Source of the DNA: Candidatus Binatus sp.
GTDB taxonomy: Bacteria > Desulfobacterota > Binatia > Binatales > Binataceae
Assembly: GCF_030646925.1 (NCBI RefSeq)
Contig: NZ_JAUSKL010000038.1
Location: forward strand, 1-64,000
Direction of reading: 5' to 3'
DNA: 64,000 nucleotides
Shown one piece after another: positions 33,447 to 42,838 of the stretch. Below the pieces are notes generated by a model. That model saw only the letters and a program-made list of their open reading frames with translations. It did not search any database and was not told the DNA's origin. Both the position numbers and the translations under genes were made by a program. The stretch's first letter is position 1. Every line of letters starts with the position of its first letter.

Positions 33447-36029
33447 ATGAGCCGCAATTTGTTTTTGGCGCTGGCCGCCGCGATGTTGTTCCTTGGTTCA
33501 GCCGCACCCTCTTCGGCTGAACCCGATCCCTCATCGAATCAGATCACGATGAACTTTCAGAACGTGGACCTGCCGGTATTGGCCAAGTTCATCAGCGAAA
33601 TTACCGGCCGCAACTTCGTAATCGACGAAAGCGTGCGCGGCAAGGTTACAATCATCTCGCCGACCAAGGTGACGCCCGAGCAGGCCTATTCGATTTTTCA
33701 ATCCGTGCTGCAGGTCAAGGGATTCACCACGGTGCAGGCGGGCAAGGTGATCAAGATTGTGCCTGCGCGCAACGTGCGGTCGTCGGCGGCGCTGACCAAG
33801 TCGCAGGAACCCGCTCAGAGCAAGGGCGACGAATACGTCACGCGCATGGTGCGGCTTAAGAATGTCGATGCGGGCTCGCTGGTGAGCGTGATCCAGCCGA
33901 TGATCTCGCACGACGGATTGATCGCGGCTTTTCCCGGCGACAATACGCTGATCATCACCGATGACGCCTACAACGTCGAGCGGCTGCTCACGATTATCGG
34001 CAGCCTCGACGTGCGCGGTGAGCAGCAGGCGGTGAATGTGATCCCGCTGAAGCTCGCGTTCGCGGCGGAACTGGCGCCCGAAATCCAGCAGATCATGGAC
34101 GCGCGCAGTACCGGCGGCGGAAGCTCGGCGCCTGGCCGCCAGGCGATGGGTGCGGTGGCGCCGTCGGCGCAAGGCGCGGCCAACGGATTCAAGGTTATCG
34201 CCGACGAGCGGACCAATTCGCTGATCGTGCTGGCCGGGCCGATTCCGATGCGCCAGATCAATGAAATCGTGTCGAAACTCGATGTGTCGCCGCCCAACGC
34301 GACCTCGCGCATTCACGTATATCGGCTAAAAAATGCGCAAGCGCTCGGGATGGTGATGGTGCTCAACAACCTGCTCAATGGAGGCAGTGGACCTAGCACC
34401 CTCTCGCCCATGACGGGTCGAGGCTCGCTGGGCCGCGGCAGCTCGCTCGGCAACTACGGCGGCGGCGGCGGTATGGGTGGCGCCGGATTCGGCGGGGGCG
34501 GATTCGGTGGCGGCGGCATGGGGGGGATGGGCGGCGGCATGGGCGGCGGCGGATACGGCGGCGGTGGGATGGGCATGGGTGGCATGGGCGGTGGCGGCTA
34601 TGGTGGTGGCGGCGGTGGCGGTGGCGGCATGATGCGTGGCCGAGGGATGTCTGGCGGGGGCATGGGCGGGACAGCGTCGGCCAGCACTGGCGGCAAGAGT
34701 ATCGATTTCACTTATCCGGTGAATGTGACGGCCGACCCCGCGACCAACGCGATGGTTATCAGTGCGTCGCCGCAGGATTGGCAAACGCTCAAGCAAATTA
34801 TCGACGACCTCGACGTTCCGCGCGTGCAGATTTTCGTGCAGGCGGTACTGGTGGAAGTATCGGCCGAACGCCAACGCCAGCTCGGGATAAATTTTCAGGC
34901 TGCGACCAACATCAGCGGCAGCACGATCGGTTTCGGCACGCTTAATTTCGGGCAGTTGCAATCGGCCCTGGGCAATCCGCTCGGACTGAGCGGACTCGGA
35001 CTCGGCCTGGCGTCGGGCAGCCTTTGCACCATCCCGAGTGCAGTTGCCGCGACCGCCGGCGCCACGGCCGGCACGGTTAGCGTTCCGTGCGATATCGCGC
35101 TGCTGACCGCGCTCGAAACCGACACGCATACGAATATCCTGTCGGCGCCGACGCTGCTGACCGCGGACAACGAAGAGGCGATGATCGTGGTCGGCCAGAA
35201 TCTGCCGTTCGTCGGCTCGGCGGCGGCCAACGCGGGTCTGCCCGGACAGATCTTCAACTCGGTCGCGCGGCAGAACGTCGGTATCACGCTCGATATCGTT
35301 CCGCAGGTTTCCGAAGGCGACTACGTGAAGCTCGATCTTTACGAGGAAGTTTCCAACGTGGTGAATGGCACGCAGACCAACACCCTGGGACCGACGACTA
35401 CGATCAGATCCGCCTCGACGACGGTGCTGATTCAGAACCATCGCACGGCCGTGATTGGCGGGCTGCTCGCGAGCCAGGATCAAATTCAAAACCAGGGCGT
35501 ACCCTTTCTTTCGAGCATCCCGGTGATCGGCAACCTGTTCAGCAGCAAGAGCAACGATCGGCAGAAGGACAACCTGATTGTGTTCCTTACGCCGCACGTG
35601 GTCCGCAACAAGACAGATCTGCGATCGCTCGCGCTGGACGAACGGCAGAGGTTCGTCAATTCGCTCGGCCGCAAGGAAGTCCACGATATGCCGGCCTCGC
35701 AGATTCACGAGGTGTACAAGCCGAGTTTCTCGATTCCGGTGTCGCCCGATGCGGACCTGAATGCACCTTACAACGCAGCGCCAGTTGCGCCGGGGCCCGA
35801 GAACCCGGGCGCGCGCCGCGTGGCGCCGGGCAACAGTACCGATACGCCGTTCAACACGACCGAGATTGGGCCGACCTCGATGAACAACTCGAATCGCGCG
35901 CCGGCGCCGTTTGATTCGGGCGCGGGAGCTGTTTCGAGCGGCGGTGCGGCAGCCTCCACCAGATACGCCGCGCCATCGAGCGCTCTGAACGCCGCGCGGA
36001 CGGGGGTCACTCCCGCGATTGCGCCCTAG
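33447..36029 (+). CDS. gspD: Type II secretion-like secretin (GspD)
   Basis: About 860 residues with a signal peptide (MSRNLFLALAAAMLFLG). The N0 domain contains MNFQNVDLPVLAKFISEITG; N1 to N3 repeats follow, then a Gly/Met-rich tract (about 338-409), and the secretin domain with VPFLSSIPVIGNLFSSKSND and LIVFLTPHVVR. It forms the outer-membrane pore for folded proteins. ATG 33447 is preceded by a clear GGAGGAAG ribosome site, which decides the start. No gspC or gspE-M genes are nearby. The C-terminal 150 residues are Pro/Ala/Asn-rich and look disordered. Confidence 0.93.
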   Translation: MSRNLFLALAAAMLFLGSAAPSSAEPDPSSNQITMNFQNVDLPVLAKFISEITGRNFVIDESVRGKVTIISPTKVTPEQAYSIFQSVLQVKGFTTVQAGKVIKIVPARNVRSSAALTKSQEPAQSKGDEYVTRMVRLKNVDAGSLVSVIQPMISHDGLIAAFPGDNTLIITDDAYNVERLLTIIGSLDVRGEQQAVNVIPLKLAFAAELAPEIQQIMDARSTGGGSSAPGRQAMGAVAPSAQGAANGFKVIADERTNSLIVLAGPIPMRQINEIVSKLDVSPPNATSRIHVYRLKNAQALGMVMVLNNLLNGGSGPSTLSPMTGRGSLGRGSSLGNYGGGGGMGGAGFGGGGFGGGGMGGMGGGMGGGGYGGGGMGMGGMGGGGYGGGGGGGGGMMRGRGMSGGGMGGTASASTGGKSIDFTYPVNVTADPATNAMVISASPQDWQTLKQIIDDLDVPRVQIFVQAVLVEVSAERQRQLGINFQAATNISGSTIGFGTLNFGQLQSALGNPLGLSGLGLGLASGSLCTIPSAVAATAGATAGTVSVPCDIALLTALETDTHTNILSAPTLLTADNEEAMIVVGQNLPFVGSAAANAGLPGQIFNSVARQNVGITLDIVPQVSEGDYVKLDLYEEVSNVVNGTQTNTLGPTTTIRSASTTVLIQNHRTAVIGGLLASQDQIQNQGVPFLSSIPVIGNLFSSKSNDRQKDNLIVFLTPHVVRNKTDLRSLALDERQRFVNSLGRKEVHDMPASQIHEVYKPSFSIPVSPDADLNAPYNAAPVAPGPENPGARRVAPGNSTDTPFNTTEIGPTSMNNSNRAPAPFDSGAGAVSSGGAAASTRYAAPSSALNAARTGVTPAIAP
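34458..34674 (+). repeat. Gly/Met-rich low-complexity tract inside the secretin gene
   Basis: About 70 codons consist almost only of Gly, Met, Tyr and Phe, in short units such as GGGGYGGGGM and GGMGG. The DNA is a GGC/GGT/ATG run. It lies between the N-domains and the secretin core, where many secretins carry a Gly-rich linker in N3. Here it is unusually long and methionine-rich. Such repeats are prone to length change by slippage. Confidence 0.85.
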
Positions 36030-36113
36030 CATAGACTCCTCAACCTGCGACGCGGCGCGCGGCGGCAATTCGCTTGCGCGCCGCTTCCATGTTGGAGCAT
36101 CTTCAAAACCCAC

Positions 36114-37034
36114 ATGGCGCGACAGATAGGTGCCGTTCAGGCTCGAATCGAATACACCGGCATCGCGGCGGTCGTCGCGGCGTTGCGAGCGATGCCGCTG
36201 GAGCGCGCGGTGAGGGCCGGCGCGCGGCTCGGTGGATGGGCGATGAACTTCGATCGTCCCAATCGCAGAATCGCGCTGACCAACCTCGAGATCGCCTTTC
36301 CGGATTACACAGTGCAAGCGCGCCTCGGAATTTTGCGCGCGATGTACAAAAGTTGGGGAAGGATGCTTGCCGAGTGGACCCACTTCGGCGATCTCAGCCG
36401 CGCGACGATCGAACGCGTCGCGACCTACGAAGGGAAGCAACACTGGGACGACGCCGAGCGGAAATCGAAGGGCCGCGGCCTGCTGGTATTGAGCGGTCAC
36501 TACGGGAATTTCGAACTGCTGCAGCTCGCGCATTCGATTTACGGCTATCACATCGCGATTGTGCATCGGGCGCTGCGCAATCCGCTGATCGACGCGGCCG
36601 TATGCGGCGCACGCGTGCGCTACGGAAATCGGGTCATCGAGCGTAAGGCGGGCGGCGCGGAGATGCTGCGGATGCTGCGCAAGAACTGGATGATCGCGAT
36701 CGCGCTCGATCTCGACGTGCGCAAAGGCGTGTTCGTCGATTTCTTCGGCAAGCCCGCCTCGACCAGCGACGGGATGGCGCGGCTTGCGGTGGCGATGGGC
36801 ACGCCGGTCGTGCCGGTGTTCATGGTGCGGCAGGGCGACACGATTCGCCACAAAATAAAAATCCTGCCGCAGATCGAGATCGTGAAAACCCGCGATCGCG
36901 AAGAATGCGTGCGCGAGAATACCCAGCGCTTCACCAACACGCTCGAGCAGATGATTCGCGAACATCCCGATCACTGGAACTGGATTCATCGGCGCTGGAA
37001 GACGCGGCCGCCGGGAGAGCATCGCTTCTATTGA
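36114..37034 (+). CDS. lpxL: Lipid A biosynthesis acyltransferase, LpxL/HtrB-like
   Basis: A 306-residue LPLAT family protein. VLSGHYGNFELLQLAHS has the catalytic HX4E motif, followed by AIVHRALRNPLID and IALDLDVRKGVFVDFFGKPA. The C-terminal HPDHWNWIHRRWKTRP is typical of late acyltransferases. It adds a secondary acyl chain to Kdo2-lipid A at the inner membrane. It lies 84 bases downstream of the secretin gene on the same strand, away from the main lipid A block. Confidence 0.9.
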   Translation: MARQIGAVQARIEYTGIAAVVAALRAMPLERAVRAGARLGGWAMNFDRPNRRIALTNLEIAFPDYTVQARLGILRAMYKSWGRMLAEWTHFGDLSRATIERVATYEGKQHWDDAERKSKGRGLLVLSGHYGNFELLQLAHSIYGYHIAIVHRALRNPLIDAAVCGARVRYGNRVIERKAGGAEMLRMLRKNWMIAIALDLDVRKGVFVDFFGKPASTSDGMARLAVAMGTPVVPVFMVRQGDTIRHKIKILPQIEIVKTRDREECVRENTQRFTNTLEQMIREHPDHWNWIHRRWKTRPPGEHRFY

Positions 37035-37254
37035 TCGAGCGCGGTTTATCTCTCGAACGCCCAGGACATTCGATAGAATCCGGGTCGGATGGAACGCGAC
37101 GAGAAACCTTCCGATCCGGATGTTCAGAAATCGGAGCCAGGCGAAAATCCGGCCGCGATCGATCCCCCCTCACGAACCGCCGATGGTTTATATCGCGTCG
37201 TGCGGGCACGCTCTGCGACGTGTTCTGGTGGGCGCGTCGCCGGCCGTGACCAAG

Positions 37255-38157
37255 TCATTCGCCTGACGACTTAATACGATCCCCGGCCGCGAAAAACGAT
37301 CTGAGTTGCGCAATCGATCGCGACGCGTCGGCATCGCGATCCCAATCGGCGGCGATTTGCTCGTACAATCGCGCTGCGCCGGAGTAGATTTGAGAACCCG
37401 CCTCGGCGTCGCCGAGAAATTCGGCGATCTGCTCCATCTCGGCGACCCATCGGTACGCCTTCGGAAACATGTTTGGAATTCCTGCGCTGAGAAATGCGAG
37501 CAGGGCGGGCTGACTTTGCGCAAGTTCGTCGAAGAGCGGCGCTGCGAGGCCTTCATGCGATGCCGCAGTGAACATCGCGGCGCCGATCGCGATCAGTCCC
37601 TTGGTCACGCCGCCATACGACATTTTGAATGCGGAAGCAGCGCCAATCGGACCGTCGAGAATCTTCACGTTGAGGCCATGCGCGCGAAGACCGGTTAGCA
37701 GTTGCGCGTCGGGGCCCGAGGCATAAAAGCGCGGCCCCGACTGCGGTCGCGCCGGTGAAGGCGGGCCGCCGATGATGCCGGCGTCGATCACGCGGCATCG
37801 AGCGGCGGCGAGCGATTCAGCGATTCGGCGCATCGTCGCGGGCGAAATCGCGTTGCATTCGACGAATGTCGCCTTGCGGGGCGCTTTTAACGAGGCGAGC
37901 AAGCGCGATGCCACCGTCTCCGCCTGGCCGGGCGGCACGATCGACAGAATAAAGTCGGCCTCGCGCACGAGCGCGTCGTCATCGTCGATTATTTCCAGGC
38001 TCGCGCGGGCGACTCGCTCGACGCTCGCGGAACTGCGGCCCTTCAGAGTCGTGATTACGCGCGCCCCGGTCTCGCGGAGTCGTTGGCCGACGGCGGCGCC
38101 CATCTCGCCGGCGCCGATGATTGCTACTGTAGTTCGCTTCGCTTCTGAATCGTTCAT
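37255..38157 (-). CDS. NAD(P)-dependent dehydrogenase of the 6-phosphogluconate/DUF1932 family
   Basis: A 300-residue protein. The Rossmann motif AIIGAGEMGAAVGQRL starts near residue 12, and a beta-hydroxyacid dehydrogenase-like core follows with IVPPGQAETVA and VIDAGIIGGPPS. The Lys in SAFKMSYGGVTKGLIAIG is the conserved helix region of the C-terminal DUF1932 domain. It reduces or oxidises an unknown small acid. I start at ATG 38157; the frame is open to 38319. It is convergent with lpxL and divergent from treZ. Confidence 0.82.
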   Translation of the reverse strand: MNDSEAKRTTVAIIGAGEMGAAVGQRLRETGARVITTLKGRSSASVERVARASLEIIDDDDALVREADFILSIVPPGQAETVASRLLASLKAPRKATFVECNAISPATMRRIAESLAAARCRVIDAGIIGGPPSPARPQSGPRFYASGPDAQLLTGLRAHGLNVKILDGPIGAASAFKMSYGGVTKGLIAIGAAMFTAASHEGLAAPLFDELAQSQPALLAFLSAGIPNMFPKAYRWVAEMEQIAEFLGDAEAGSQIYSGAARLYEQIAADWDRDADASRSIAQLRSFFAAGDRIKSSGE

Positions 38158-38385
38158 TTCTTCGCCCCCACGGGATTTGGTTGAAAATGTCCCTTTTGAA
38201 AGAATTGAAGCACAGTCATCAACCTGAATAGTACGCGTGGAACGCATCAACCAGGAATCAGAGGACCGGGAGCAGGCACTCCGTGAACTTCGAGCCGATC
38301 TTGCCAAAGCATAACGCAAAGAACCGCGCCCGCTATGGCTCGGTTGTCCAGCGGGATTGCTGATTCTCAGTCAGGAACTTATCTG

Positions 38386-40242
38386 ATGTACCAACGCCGC
38401 CTGCCGATCGGAGCGGAAATTGATGCGGGTGGATCGGCGCACTTTCGAGTCTGGGCGCCTAAGTGCAAGCGCGTGTGCGTCGCGGTCGAGCAGGGCGATA
38501 GGTACTCTCTGGCTCGCGATGAGGATGGATACTTTGCCGGCGTCGCGTCACAGCTAGCTGCGGGGAGTCGGTACCGATTCCAGCTTGATGACGACGCGAA
38601 GCTATATCCCGACCCTTGCTCCCGCTTTCAGCCTGAAGGGCCGCATGGACCAAGTGAGTTAATCGACCCGTTGTCCTACCGATGGAGTGACTCGAACTGG
38701 AAAGGATGCTCCCTGTCAGGGCAGGTTATCTACGAACTTCATGTTGGCACTTTTACGCCTGAAGGCACTTGGACCGCCGCCGCTGAACAACTGGAGGAAC
38801 TGGCAAAGGTGGGTATCACCGTGATCGAGATGATGCCCGTCGCTGATTTTGCCGGCAGTTTTGGCTGGGGCTACGATGGTGTCGATTTGTTTGCGCCATA
38901 CCATTGCTATGGCAGGCCGGATGATTTGCGCGCCTTTATCGATCGCGCTCATCAGGTTGCCATAGGTGTGATCCTGGATGTCGTTTACAACCATATCGGG
39001 CCTGATGGGAACTATCTCAAGAAGTTTGCCGATGACTACTTCACCGATCGCTATCGCACTGATTGGGGCGAGGCGCTGAATTTTGAAGGCCGGTACTCCG
39101 GACCAGTTCGCGAGTTCTTTACGACCAACGCTCGCTATTGGATCGAGGAATTTCACTTCGATGGCTTGCGGCTGGATGCGACGCAACAAATAATCGACAG
39201 CTCGCCGACTCACATACTAACCGAAGTTGGACGCGCTGTTCGGAAAGCTGCCGGCTCGCGCGCCACAGTCGTCGTTGCCGAGAATGAACTGCAAGACGCA
39301 AGACAGATCCGGCCTGTCGCGCAAGGCGGCTACGGCCTGGATGCTATGTGGAACGACGACTTTCATCATACGGCGATGGTAGCCATGACCGGCCAGAACG
39401 AAGCCTATTACACCGACTACGGCGGACGTCCGCAGGAATTCATCTCATGCGCTAAGCACGGGTTCCTTTACCAGGGACAGCGCTATGCGTGGCGGCATGG
39501 CGCGCGTGGCGGCGCGGCGCTCGGTATCAAGCCGGAACAATTCATCACGTTTATTCAAAATCACGATCAGGTTGCGAATTCCGTACGCGGCGAACGCTGC
39601 CACTTTATGTCGAATCGCGGTCTTTACAAGGCGATGACCGCGCTGCTGCTGCTTACGCCTAACACGCCGATGCTGTTCCAGGGCCAGGAGTTCGCGGCGA
39701 ACAGCAGCTTCATGTTCTTTGCCGACCATCAACCTGAGCTAGCCGCGGCGGTTCGCGAGGGCCGCGGTAAGTTCATGGCCCAGTTTCCAAGCGTGGCGGC
39801 GCTCGAGCGGATTCATCTTTTAGCGGATCCGTCGGCGCGCGAAACGTTCCTCAATTCGAAGCTGGACTTTCGCGATCGCGAGCGCAACGCATGGGCCTAT
39901 AGGATGCATCGCGATCTGCTGGCTTTGCGCCGCGGTGATCGCGTGTTTGCGTCGCAAGCGAGGTCGGTCGATGGCGCGGTGCTCGACACCGACGCATTTT
40001 TGCTCCGATTCTTTGGCGAGGGCGGCGACGATCGCTTGCTGCTGATCAATCTGGGCCGCGCACTCCCGATGAAGATTGTTCCGGAACCGCTGATCGCTCC
40101 GCCCGCCGACCGGGCGTGGAGGTTGCTATGGTCAAGCGAATCCGGCGACTACCTGGGCTCGGGCGCGATTCATCCGGAATCCGAGCGCGGCTGGCGGCTC
40201 CCCGGCTTTTCTGCAAGCGTGCTGGCATCGACTTTACGCTAG
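38386..40242 (+). CDS. treZ: Malto-oligosyltrehalose trehalohydrolase
   Basis: About 618 residues. It has an N-terminal CBM48-like domain (SAHFRVWAPKCKRVCVAV), then a GH13 barrel: VIYELHVGTFTPEGTW, DVVYNHIGPDGNYL, FDGLRLDATQQI with the catalytic Asp, VVAENE with Glu and FIQNHDQVANS. This set is typical of TreZ, which releases trehalose from maltooligosyl-trehalose. ATG 38386 is preceded by AGGA at good spacing. The usual treX and treY partners are not adjacent. Confidence 0.92.
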   Translation: MYQRRLPIGAEIDAGGSAHFRVWAPKCKRVCVAVEQGDRYSLARDEDGYFAGVASQLAAGSRYRFQLDDDAKLYPDPCSRFQPEGPHGPSELIDPLSYRWSDSNWKGCSLSGQVIYELHVGTFTPEGTWTAAAEQLEELAKVGITVIEMMPVADFAGSFGWGYDGVDLFAPYHCYGRPDDLRAFIDRAHQVAIGVILDVVYNHIGPDGNYLKKFADDYFTDRYRTDWGEALNFEGRYSGPVREFFTTNARYWIEEFHFDGLRLDATQQIIDSSPTHILTEVGRAVRKAAGSRATVVVAENELQDARQIRPVAQGGYGLDAMWNDDFHHTAMVAMTGQNEAYYTDYGGRPQEFISCAKHGFLYQGQRYAWRHGARGGAALGIKPEQFITFIQNHDQVANSVRGERCHFMSNRGLYKAMTALLLLTPNTPMLFQGQEFAANSSFMFFADHQPELAAAVREGRGKFMAQFPSVAALERIHLLADPSARETFLNSKLDFRDRERNAWAYRMHRDLLALRRGDRVFASQARSVDGAVLDTDAFLLRFFGEGGDDRLLLINLGRALPMKIVPEPLIAPPADRAWRLLWSSESGDYLGSGAIHPESERGWRLPGFSASVLASTLR

Positions 40243-40353
40243 TAGGCGAGCACGGTACGCCTCTCTTACCATCGAGTTTTGCTAGCTGAATCGCCGCGGG
40301 TCAGGAATGATTGTCGCCAGACAGTCCAACTGTCCGCCGGTGGTGGATAGCAG

Positions 40354-41400
40354 ATGGAATATTCGAAGCAACTAGGCGCAATAACTGATGCGCAAATCCA
40401 GCAGGCGTTGAACCACTTCAACCTGGGCGAGTTGCTGCGAGCAGAACCTGTTCCGTTCGGATTGTTCGGACAGAATGTTTTCGTGACTAGCACGGCGGGC
40501 CAGTACGTGCTGCGGGGCGCGCCGCATACTCCGTCGCAGTTTCCAGCCGAGCAGTACTACACTGGCGAACTGCATCGCCGGACGTCGGTTCCAGTCTCGT
40601 GGCCCTACCTGATCGATGAGTCGCGGGCGATCTTTGGCTGGAGCTACGTGCTTATGCCGCGGATGCCGGGAATCAACGTGGACGATCGCGAAGTGCGCGG
40701 CCGGCTGTCAGACACGGACCGAATCGCGATCGCGCGCGCGATGGCCGAAAACCTGGTTGCGATGCAATCTCTCACTCATAGCGAGACCGGCCGCTGGGAT
40801 TTAGCGACGAACACGATCCGGCCGTTCGACCTGGAGCATGAGATCGCGTGGTGGTTTCCGCGTGCGCCGCTCGATCAGGATGAGACGCGACGGATCGGCA
40901 GCGCCGAACAAATCGAAGGACTGATCAGAACTTTTGCGCGGCGCTCGAAAGCCGCCGACCATGGCGAGGACCTGGACTGGGTCGAACGAGTTCTCGCCGC
41001 CGCGCACGACGCTCTGCGAATTTTGTTCGAGCCGTGCTTCGTGATGGAGGATTACAAGCTCGGCAACGTCGTCTTGAGCGATACAGCGGGGCGATGGCGC
41101 GTGAGCGGTGTGTTCGATTTGGCGGGCTCGTACTTCGGCGACGGCGAAAGCGATCTTTCGCGGACGGTTGCCAGCTATCTCGATGAGAACGCATCGCTCG
41201 CGCGCGAATTCCTGCTGACTTACCTGAAGCTGCGACCGGCGCGCGACGGATTCGCCGAGCGATTTCGCGCATACATGCTGCACGATCGGCTGATCATTTG
41301 GGATTACGTGCAGCGGCATGAGCCTGAGGTTGCGGCGAAGATGGGTTCGCTGCGCGATTGGGCTGAAAGATACGTCGAGGCGCTGGCCGGACTTTACTGA
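40354..41400 (+). CDS. Phosphotransferase-family protein with altered catalytic loop
   Basis: A 348-residue APH-fold protein. The catalytic-loop region reads CFVMEDYKLGNVVL: Asp and Asn of the loop are kept, but the usual leading His is Met. GVFDLAGSYFGDGESDLSR is the metal-binding region. The N-terminal part has FGLFGQNVFVTSTAGQYVLR, the nucleotide-binding loop. Its substrate is unknown. It follows treZ by 111 bases; the stop overlaps the convergent hydrolase gene by 7 bases. Confidence 0.75.
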   Translation: MEYSKQLGAITDAQIQQALNHFNLGELLRAEPVPFGLFGQNVFVTSTAGQYVLRGAPHTPSQFPAEQYYTGELHRRTSVPVSWPYLIDESRAIFGWSYVLMPRMPGINVDDREVRGRLSDTDRIAIARAMAENLVAMQSLTHSETGRWDLATNTIRPFDLEHEIAWWFPRAPLDQDETRRIGSAEQIEGLIRTFARRSKAADHGEDLDWVERVLAAAHDALRILFEPCFVMEDYKLGNVVLSDTAGRWRVSGVFDLAGSYFGDGESDLSRTVASYLDENASLAREFLLTYLKLRPARDGFAERFRAYMLHDRLIIWDYVQRHEPEVAAKMGSLRDWAERYVEALAGLY

Positions 41401-42194
41401 CGATCTTCATTAGCCGATGCGTGCGGTTGATTCGCGGCGATAAATCGGAGCATCAGGCTCTGCAACTCCTGACTGTGCGGGCCGTGAAGAATCGCGGTGC
41501 CGTGAGCGCTGCCCGGCAAGGATTGAAATGACTTCGGCGCCTTCGCTGACTTGTAAAGGATCTCCGGCTGACCCGCCACGAGCGCATCGCCGGTCGAAGT
41601 CACGAACAGTATCGGCGCCTTCACTTCCCGCACGGCCTGACTGACGTCGAGACCGCCGAAACTAGACGGCACAGAAATGCAGATGACGCCGGCTACCGGG
41701 TTTCCCACCGCGACGAGAATCGCAGCCTCGGCGCCGAGGCTTGCGCCGGCGAAGAAAATCGTCGGGACGCGCGGACGCATGAATTCGTAGGCCGCGAGCA
41801 AATCGCGATCGGCAAACTCGGTGCCCGATCTTCCTTCGGATTCGGTGAAGCCACGAAAGTCGAAGGTGAGCGCCTGATAGCCGTGATCGGCGAGCACTTT
41901 CGCAAAGTCGGTCCAGTCCGACTGATCGGCGGGGTACATGTGCGCCAGGATCACTCCCGTCGCGCCGCGACCATAGAGATGCCCGCGCAGCAGCACGCCG
42001 TCCGAAGTGGTGAATGACACATGCTCGCCGCCTAAATCCGGCTGCGCGTAGCCGGCGAGACTTGCCGGTGTCGGCGATGGGACCGGCGTCGCCGCGGCGG
42101 CTTGCGTCGAGTAACCAGCCGAACTGGAGCATCCGGCCGCGACGATCATGATGATCGCAAAGAGCGTCGAGGCGGCGACAATGCGTATCGACAC
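41394..42194 (-). CDS. Alpha/beta hydrolase lipoprotein (dienelactone hydrolase-like)
   Basis: About 266 residues. A lipoprotein signal (FAIIMIVAAGCSSS) is followed by an alpha/beta-hydrolase domain. The nucleophile elbow is FFAGASLGAEAAI (GxSxG), the upstream block is VILAHMYPADQSDWTDFA, TSTGDALV holds the acidic residue, and HGTAIL the His. Substrate unknown. GTG 42194 gives a proper lipoprotein signal; the frame is open further upstream to 42299. It is last in the lemA/TPM-lipoprotein run. Confidence 0.78.
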   Translation of the reverse strand: MSIRIVAASTLFAIIMIVAAGCSSSAGYSTQAAAATPVPSPTPASLAGYAQPDLGGEHVSFTTSDGVLLRGHLYGRGATGVILAHMYPADQSDWTDFAKVLADHGYQALTFDFRGFTESEGRSGTEFADRDLLAAYEFMRPRVPTIFFAGASLGAEAAILVAVGNPVAGVICISVPSSFGGLDVSQAVREVKAPILFVTSTGDALVAGQPEILYKSAKAPKSFQSLPGSAHGTAILHGPHSQELQSLMLRFIAANQPHASANEDRQ

Positions 42195-42232
42195 CCCACG
42201 CAGATCGATCAGCCGGGCGCGAATCGTCGCAC

Positions 42233-42838
42233 CTATTCGAGTCGCGGGAAGCACACCAGTTCCGGCGTGAGGGTGTAGCCGTAGGTTCTGCCTCGCCATT
42301 GGAACTTGCCTTGCGGCCCGCCAAAGACTTCGGTTACCGTCGCGATTTTCAGGCTCTCATCGTAGTTGTCGGATTGTATGGGCGCGTAGGCGAGGAATTG
42401 GCTGGCGCCTTTGGTGAGCGCGGGTCGAAGCTGCGGCCGGAAGTCGAGTTGAGCGATTCCCGGCTTCGGCGCCCATCCGCGCGACGGATCATTTTTGGCG
42501 CTAACGACCGCCCATCGCGGCGCCGAATCATGCGCAACCAAAACCCATTGGCGGCTCTCGATAGTGCCGTCATTTTCCATGCGCAGTTCCTCGATTCCCG
42601 GTGTGGTGCGCGCCAATTGATTGCAATGCTCTTGCAACTCCTCCTTCGGGACAACCACTCCGTTTCTCGAGAGTAGGGCAGCTCCGCCAGCATTCAGCGC
42701 GGCGTTCGCCGGTCCCGCGTCAGCGGGTAAGTTTGCGACCGCGGCGCGCGAGCATCCGCCGAGCGTCGCGCACAGAAATCCAACCACAATCGCGAACCGC
42801 CGCGTTCGCACGCTATCGCCGAGCGCCCTCATCGTCAT
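42233..42838 (-). CDS. Hypothetical lipoprotein
   Basis: A 201-residue protein with a lipoprotein signal peptide whose lipobox is CATLGGCS (residues about 24-30). No known domain is recognisable. The C-terminal part holds FQWRGRTYGYTLTPELVCF, and a single internal Cys is in EELQEHCNQL. It overlaps the TPM gene by 26 bases and precedes the hydrolase lipoprotein, so it is part of one minus-strand run. Confidence 0.6.
   Translation of the reverse strand: MTMRALGDSVRTRRFAIVVGFLCATLGGCSRAAVANLPADAGPANAALNAGGAALLSRNGVVVPKEELQEHCNQLARTTPGIEELRMENDGTIESRQWVLVAHDSAPRWAVVSAKNDPSRGWAPKPGIAQLDFRPQLRPALTKGASQFLAYAPIQSDNYDESLKIATVTEVFGGPQGKFQWRGRTYGYTLTPELVCFPRLE

Noticed and set aside
34326-37022. A long minus-strand open frame (898 codons) opposite the secretin and LpxL genes
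   Set aside because: It is the antisense shadow of two well-supported genes; its sequence is Arg/His-rich and has no recognisable domains, as usual for antisense frames in high-GC DNA.
37089-37274. A 61-codon plus-strand frame between lpxL and the dehydrogenase gene
   Set aside because: It has no recognisable motif, overlaps the end of the convergent gene and looks like chance sequence; it could be a gene remnant but cannot be supported.
38240-38320. A 25-codon plus-strand frame from a GTG (ERINQESEDREQALRELRAD) upstream of treZ
   Set aside because: It is helical-looking but very short, without a clear ribosome site and without known relatives.
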